DNA of 64,000 bases. It comes from Dactylis glomerata. Lineage: Eukaryota; Streptophyta; Magnoliopsida; Poales; Poaceae. Numbering within the stretch: position 1 is the stretch's first letter; every line of letters starts with the position of its first letter. Where the stretch lies: assembly GCA_007115705.1 (NCBI GenBank), contig QXEO01000382.1, positions 2,294,781-2,358,780 of the forward strand, read 5' to 3'. Below, piece by piece: positions 59,801 to 64,000 of this stretch. Position numbers and translations under genes: made by a program. The notes under the pieces were generated by a model that was not told the DNA's origin, did not search any database, and saw only the letters and a program-made list of their open reading frames with translations.

Positions 59801-61333
59801 TCTACTTATACTTCAAATCCCAACACTTTTGCAGCGCATGAACAACGCACGGGCCGACATGTTTCATGACCTGGTATGCGAGCATCGGAAGTTATCCGAC
59901 GAGCATAGCAAGCTTCGGCTGGAGCTGTCCAAGAAAGGTAAACTTGCCGACATACCTTAATATGCCGACACAAAACCCCTTACTCCTTTTATCTTTATAG
60001 ACCCTTTTGCCGGTACACCTTAATATGCCGACACATAACCTTTTTCGTTATTCCGCAGCTGGTGCCGAGGCCCAAGTCACCGAGCTTGTCAAGAGGGTGA
60101 AGGAGCTAACAGGTATGCCGGAGCCTGCTGTTACCCGGATAAACACTTTATACTTCAAATCCTTTATTTCTTGTCATTGTTTTCTATCTTCATCTCGTTT
60201 TAACTTCAAATCTTTTCAGACGACAAAGCTGCACTGGAGGCACGCCACCAGGACTGTGTGTCCTCAGTGGATGTGGCCAAGCAACTGGACAACCGGGATG
60301 CTGCTCACAAGGCCGAGGTAGAGCAGCTGAAGGGTCGGATTGCCGAGCTGCTGGAGGAGAAGGAGCAGAAGGAGGGCCTACTGAAGAAAACCCAGGCCCT
60401 GCTCGTCATCTCCGAGACTGATGCCTCCGACGCCCACGCTGAACTGGATAGCCTGAAGGAGCAGGCAACTAAATGGGAAGTTACAGTTGCACAGCTCAAT
60501 GCTGACCTCGCCCGTAAGCTTCAAATCCTTTCCCTTTATCCTTCCCGACATAGTGTAATTCTTTCCGGCATACCATCTATGCCGACATATTCTCCTTTTG
60601 CTAATATTGTTTCTATTCCTCAGACATGTTTCCCGCTTCCGTCGCTGACGTTGAGAGGGCTCTGCAGTTGGACCGAGAAAGCCGGGGTGTTTCGGTCGAC
60701 TCGCCCAACTGGGACATGTCAGAGCAGCTGCTGGCCCTACAGTCCCGGAAGGAGGCCATGACCCTTTATACTGAAGAACTCTTCTATGGCGCCCAGGAGG
60801 CATTCTCTGCCCTCTGGCCGGGACAACGGACGCCCACTGACCCGGTTGACCTCGGCAATGACCTGCAGCTCGCCAAGGTTCGCCTCCGGGAATGGCGGGA
60901 TTCCGGCGCGAGGGTTGGAGCTGACGAAGCTCTCAGCTACTTCCTGTCCTGGTATGAAAAAGCTGATCTGGAGACTTTGCGCATAGTGCGCGAAGGATCC
61001 ATCTGGACCACAGATCCGGAACACATCCGGCGTCGGCGCGAACTGGCCCACAGCTATGTGGACTATGCCAATACTGATGCCTTCGTCCGGGACATCCGCG
61101 AGCCGGAGAAGACAGCGGATGATGCCAAGGAAGCTACTGATGCTGAGGGCTCCGACTCTAGCCAAGATGAAGACGAGACTGAAGAAGCCGACACTGAGGC
61201 TCCGGAACAGGCATCTGTCCCGGGCGGAGGTGATGCTTCCATTCCATCTGCTGGATCCGGCACTCCCGAAGCCGACACTTCCACCGCTACAGCTCCACCA
61301 GCCGGCGGCTCTGCTTTTGCCCCTGCTCCTTGA
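56835..61333 (+). CDS. Antisense-encoded protein of the Tat-type element (7 exons, intact)
   Basis: Exons 56835-57803, 58013-58461, 58538-59447, 59835-59937, 60059-60112, 60220-60513 and 60624-61333 all have GT-AG introns and join to one open frame of 1,162 codons. Residues about 55-300 match the plant 'putative gypsy type transposon' domain (Pfam Transposase_28 as I remember it), with RVVFIAHFERGFGLPASDFF and YGLQPHHIPANAVM. A linker contains a basic patch (TGRKRGVKPQ; KKKRH) that may be a nuclear signal. Residues about 475-700 are Pro/Ala/Thr-rich. Residues about 780-930 are coiled coil (KAEVEQLKGRIAELLEEKEQKE). The C-terminal region is helical and ends in an acidic and Ala/Pro-rich tail. 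No catalytic motif is visible. Antisense ORFs at this site are known in Tat elements such as maize Grande; function is unknown. The introns survive retrotransposition because the genomic RNA contains their complement. Confidence 0.85.
59571..59764 (+). repeat. 120-bp-period duplication in intron 3
   Basis: Positions 59,571-59,644 and 59,691-59,764 are near-identical (including CACCGAGGGCCGGGATAGGT) and exactly 120 bp apart, inside the intron 59,448-59,834 of the antisense gene. Confidence 0.85.
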
Positions 61334-61982
61334 CTTTGCCGCACAAAAACTTTAAGTTTTATCAGATCCCCGGTATGCCGGGTGCAGTTGTAAGATATAC
61401 GTTTAATTTCCTTTGGTTTGCTACCTGAACAAGTTTTATCTCGGTTTGCTTGTTATTAATGCCGGATCATCTTTGGTTAATTCACCGAGTTTGTTTTCCT
61501 ATTTCCTCAACTTCACAACCTTGGCTACTTGTCTACCTTATTTGGCTTTCGACGTATGAGTCTCAAGGTTGCTTTATTGAACATACAGTACTTTAACTTT
61601 GAAACTTAAGCTTCAAATCATCCGACATCTCAAGTTTTATCTTCTGGTTTTAACATAAATGTCGGTTCGCTTGCTATCCATTTCCTTAGCCGTTTTTCAT
61701 GTGTAGACAATCGCCGGCATCTACTCTTGCTAGCCATGAAGCCGGGTTTCGGACAGCAGCTGAGTCGAAGAGTGGCCTTTGGTGCCGACACATTACTAGG
61801 CCGACATAGGAAACCTTCAAATCAAGCCAGCCGGCATATAAATGAAAACCGAACAAAAGAAAATCATATATACCGGAGGCAGTGCCCGGTCTCCTCGGGA
61901 TGCCGACACTTTATTCATTAGTATTGCGCCGGCATAAAGTGCCGGCACGAAAAACAAAATGGAAATACATACATTATGTTGC
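61334..61982. other. Convergent 3' region between antisense gene and pol
   Basis: About 650 bp separate the stop of the plus-strand antisense gene and the stop of minus-strand pol. AT-rich, with scattered CCGGCATA-type words; no coding frame is supported. It presumably holds the 3' end of the antisense transcript. Confidence 0.5.
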
Positions 61983-64000
61983 TCAGGAGTAAAAAGGCCG
62001 GAGTAGAGCTATGTTCCACGGTCGCTTGGTTTCTTCTCCGGACCTATCCACCTTGTCCTTCTTGGGGGCCTGCGCATCTATAAGATAATAGGCATCATTG
62101 TGCAGAGCTCTGCTCACAATGAATGGCCCCTCCCATGGAGGAGTTAACTTATGCCGGCCCTCTGTTCCTTGCCTTAACCGGAGTACCAGATCTCCCTCTT
62201 GGAATCTCCTTGGATTTACCTTCTGCGCATGATAGCGTCTGAGGTTCTGCTGGTATACTGCTGTTCTTGACAGAGTTATTTCTCTTGCTTCTTCCAGCAG
62301 ATCCACATCATTTTTCCCGGCTTCTTTAGCCTCTTCCTTAGTATATAGCACTACTCTTGGTGCATCATGTATTACATCTGTTGGAAGCACAGCTTCTGCT
62401 CCATACACCAGGAAAAATGGTGTGTAGCCTGTTGACCTATTCGGAGTTGTTCTTAAACTCCACAGCACTGCTGGCAGCTCATCTAGCCAACATCCCGGAG
62501 TTTTCTCCAGTGGCTCTATCAGCCGGGGTTTTATGCCGGACAATACTAGTCCATTTGATCTTTCTACTTGGCCATTGGCACAAGGATGGGCGACCGAGGT
62601 GACATCTAGCCGGATTCCCACTTCCTCACAGAATCTGGCAAAGGGCCCTTGGGCAAAGTTCGACCCATTGTCAGTGATGATGCTATGTGGCACTCCATAT
62701 CTCAAAATAATGTCCTTTAAGAACTTCACTGCTGTGTGGCCATCACACTTGCTTATGGGCTTCACTTCGATCCATTTGGTGAACTTGTCCACCATGACCA
62801 GGATATGGGTCATTTTTCCTCTGGCCGGCTTAAAAGCCCCGACCATATCCAGGCCCCAAACAGCAAAGGGCCAGGTTATTGGGATTGTCTTTAATGCAGA
62901 TGCCGGCTGATGAATTTGGTGGGCATATCTTTGACACCCATTACACTTGCGAACTAAATCTTCTGCTTCTTGCAGTGCCGTCGGCCAATAGAAGTCATGC
63001 CGGAATACCTTTGCCACTAATGCTCTGGATGAAGCGTGGTGACCACACTCCCCCTGATGAATTTCCCGGAGCATCTCTAGACCTTCCGCAGATTCGACAC
63101 ATCTCTGCAATACTCCGGTGACACTTCTCTTATATATCTCTTTGTTTATGATGGTATACCCTTTGGATCTCTTTGCAATCCGGCGTGCCTCGGTTTCATC
63201 CGCCGGCACTTGGCCATCCACCAAGAAGTTCATAATAGGACGTGCCCATGAGGGCACTTCCCTGACAGTGAATATTGCCTGATCTATCTCCATTATTTGG
63301 ACCGACACATAATCGATTTCCATGGGCTGCGAAGTCCCCGGGACTGAGGAATCAGTCCCCGGGTATGCCGGAGCAGTCCCCGGGTATATCGGCACAACCT
63401 CTTGGTACATTTTACCCTTGCCCTTGTCTTTGCTCCGGAATACTGCACTTACAGCATATGTCGGCCCAGTCCCCGGGACTGAGGATACAGTCCCCGGGTT
63501 ATCTGACCTGGCTCCGGCATCTAACTCCATTGGAACTGCTTCCTCCGGACTTGGCGGGACATAAATTGACGATGATTCTGGCGAGGGCTTGATTGATGGC
63601 TTCCTCAGATGCTCCAACGAAATGCCGGGCGGGATTGAATCTCTGGAAGATCCCAGTTTAGACAATGCATCGGCCGCGTCATTCTGAGCCCGGAGAACAT
63701 GCCGGAACTCACAACCTTCAAAGTAACCACTTAGTTGCTGCACTAGGAATCGGTAAGATGCCATGTTTGCATCATGAGCATCCCATATGCCGGAACATTG
63801 CTGAATCACTAAGTCAGAATCACCGAAACACATAATCCGGCGAATTCCTATGTCCTTAGACACTTTCAGGCCATGCACAAGTGCCTCATATTCCGCCACA
63901 TTATTTGATGCTGCAAAATGAATTTGCAGGACATATCTCAATTGGTCATTCTTTGGTGAACTGAGAACTATGCCGGCTCCCAGGCCATGGATTGTCTTGG
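61983..64000 (-). CDS. pol: pol C-terminal part of the Tat-type element (RNase H and integrase), partial
   Basis: Open on the minus strand from the window edge to a stop at 61,983, about 672 codons. It begins inside an RNase H-like domain (IHGLGAGIVLSSPKND; FAASNNVAEYEALVHGL; FGDSDLVIQQ), the extra domain of Tat elements. A low-complexity linker follows (about 63,570-63,280) with repeated PGT and PMELD/PMEID words. Then come the HHCC zinc region (GHHASSRAL...CNGCQRY), integrase core (LDMVGAFKPARGKMTH; ITDNGSNFAQ; CANGQVERSNG) and a C-terminal SH3-like region. No stop or frameshift. The remaining gag-pol lies beyond the right edge. Confidence 0.92.
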   Translation of the reverse strand, partial: KTIHGLGAGIVLSSPKNDQLRYVLQIHFAASNNVAEYEALVHGLKVSKDIGIRRIMCFGDSDLVIQQCSGIWDAHDANMASYRFLVQQLSGYFEGCEFRHVLRAQNDAADALSKLGSSRDSIPPGISLEHLRKPSIKPSPESSSIYVPPSPEEAVPMELDAGARSDNPGTVSSVPGTGPTYAVSAVFRSKDKGKGKMYQEVVPIYPGTAPAYPGTDSSVPGTSQPMEIDYVSVQIMEIDQAIFTVREVPSWARPIMNFLVDGQVPADETEARRIAKRSKGYTIINKEIYKRSVTGVLQRCVESAEGLEMLREIHQGECGHHASSRALVAKVFRHDFYWPTALQEAEDLVRKCNGCQRYAHQIHQPASALKTIPITWPFAVWGLDMVGAFKPARGKMTHILVMVDKFTKWIEVKPISKCDGHTAVKFLKDIILRYGVPHSIITDNGSNFAQGPFARFCEEVGIRLDVTSVAHPCANGQVERSNGLVLSGIKPRLIEPLEKTPGCWLDELPAVLWSLRTTPNRSTGYTPFFLVYGAEAVLPTDVIHDAPRVVLYTKEEAKEAGKNDVDLLEEAREITLSRTAVYQQNLRRYHAQKVNPRRFQEGDLVLRLRQGTEGRHKLTPPWEGPFIVSRALHNDAYYLIDAQAPKKDKVDRSGEETKRPWNIALLRPFYS

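Larger units (their letters stand above)
54844..64000 (-). mobile_element. Tat-type Gypsy element (reverse), with antisense gene; right end outside window
   Basis: The element is read right to left: pol (64,000-61,983), then a 6.2-kb region carrying an antisense multi-exon gene, then polypurine tract and 3' LTR (55,770-54,844). A second RNase H-like domain before integrase and an antisense ORF between pol and 3' LTR are both characteristic of the Tat lineage. Both visible coding units are intact. The words CCGGCATAT and GCCGACATAT recur through its LTR, introns and spacers. Confidence 0.9.

Overview
The window is intergenic DNA from a large grass nuclear genome, most likely Pooideae (wheat/barley/oat lineage). 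I judge this from the families present: Athila-type Gypsy LTRs that start TGATACG, a Tekay/Del-type chromovirus, Tat-type Gypsy elements, a plant Helitron with an RPA-like gene, and fold-back MITEs. I see no convincing host gene, rRNA, tRNA or CRISPR. Almost everything is nested transposable elements. Family assignments come from motifs and memory, not from a search.

Left block (1-10,220): the 3' end of Tat-like element A (3' LTR 656-990) is inserted into the minus-strand gag of Sabrina-like Athila element C (5' LTR 2382-4004). C is itself inserted into the 5' LTR of related plus-strand element D (4005-10,220), whose 3' LTR is 8579-10,220. D has no recognisable pol and looks non-autonomous.

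Middle-left block (10,221-17,620): an AT-rich, poorly assignable segment. It holds a Helitron-type 3' end on the minus strand (10,582), a 185-bp fold-back MITE, three exon-like minus-strand pieces and a 1-kb retroposed insertion with a 13-bp target duplication. It runs into the decayed minus-strand gag of element F, whose LTR starts at 17,621.

Central block (17,621-53,738): F's LTR is split by Athila-type element G (17,796-52,285, target duplication AAGGG). G carries two later insertions. The first is an 11.3-kb Helitron (19,379-30,717) in its leader, encoding a 10-exon RPA70-like protein and a Rep/helicase broken by one apparent single-base deletion. The second is a 12.7-kb chromovirus (35,968-48,693, target duplication GGTGG) inside G's third ORF. 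G's pol carries six in-frame stops, all explainable as C-to-T or G-to-A changes.

Right block (53,739-64,000): a scrap of G-like gag, then the 5' end of Tat-like element B (a second member of A's family). B's gag is interrupted by a larger Tat-type element in reverse orientation (3' LTR 54,844-55,770). That element has an intact pol remnant on the minus strand (61,983-64,000, cut by the window edge). Antisense to its genome it carries an intact seven-exon gene (56,835-61,333, about 1,162 codons) behind its own TATA box.

The most interesting items are: (1) this intact, spliced antisense gene; (2) the Helitron's two-gene system; (3) a GC-rich hairpin shared just upstream of the TATA box by all the Athila-type LTRs and found again, with a TATA-like box, in front of G's third ORF; and (4) the one-directional decay of G and the chromovirus.
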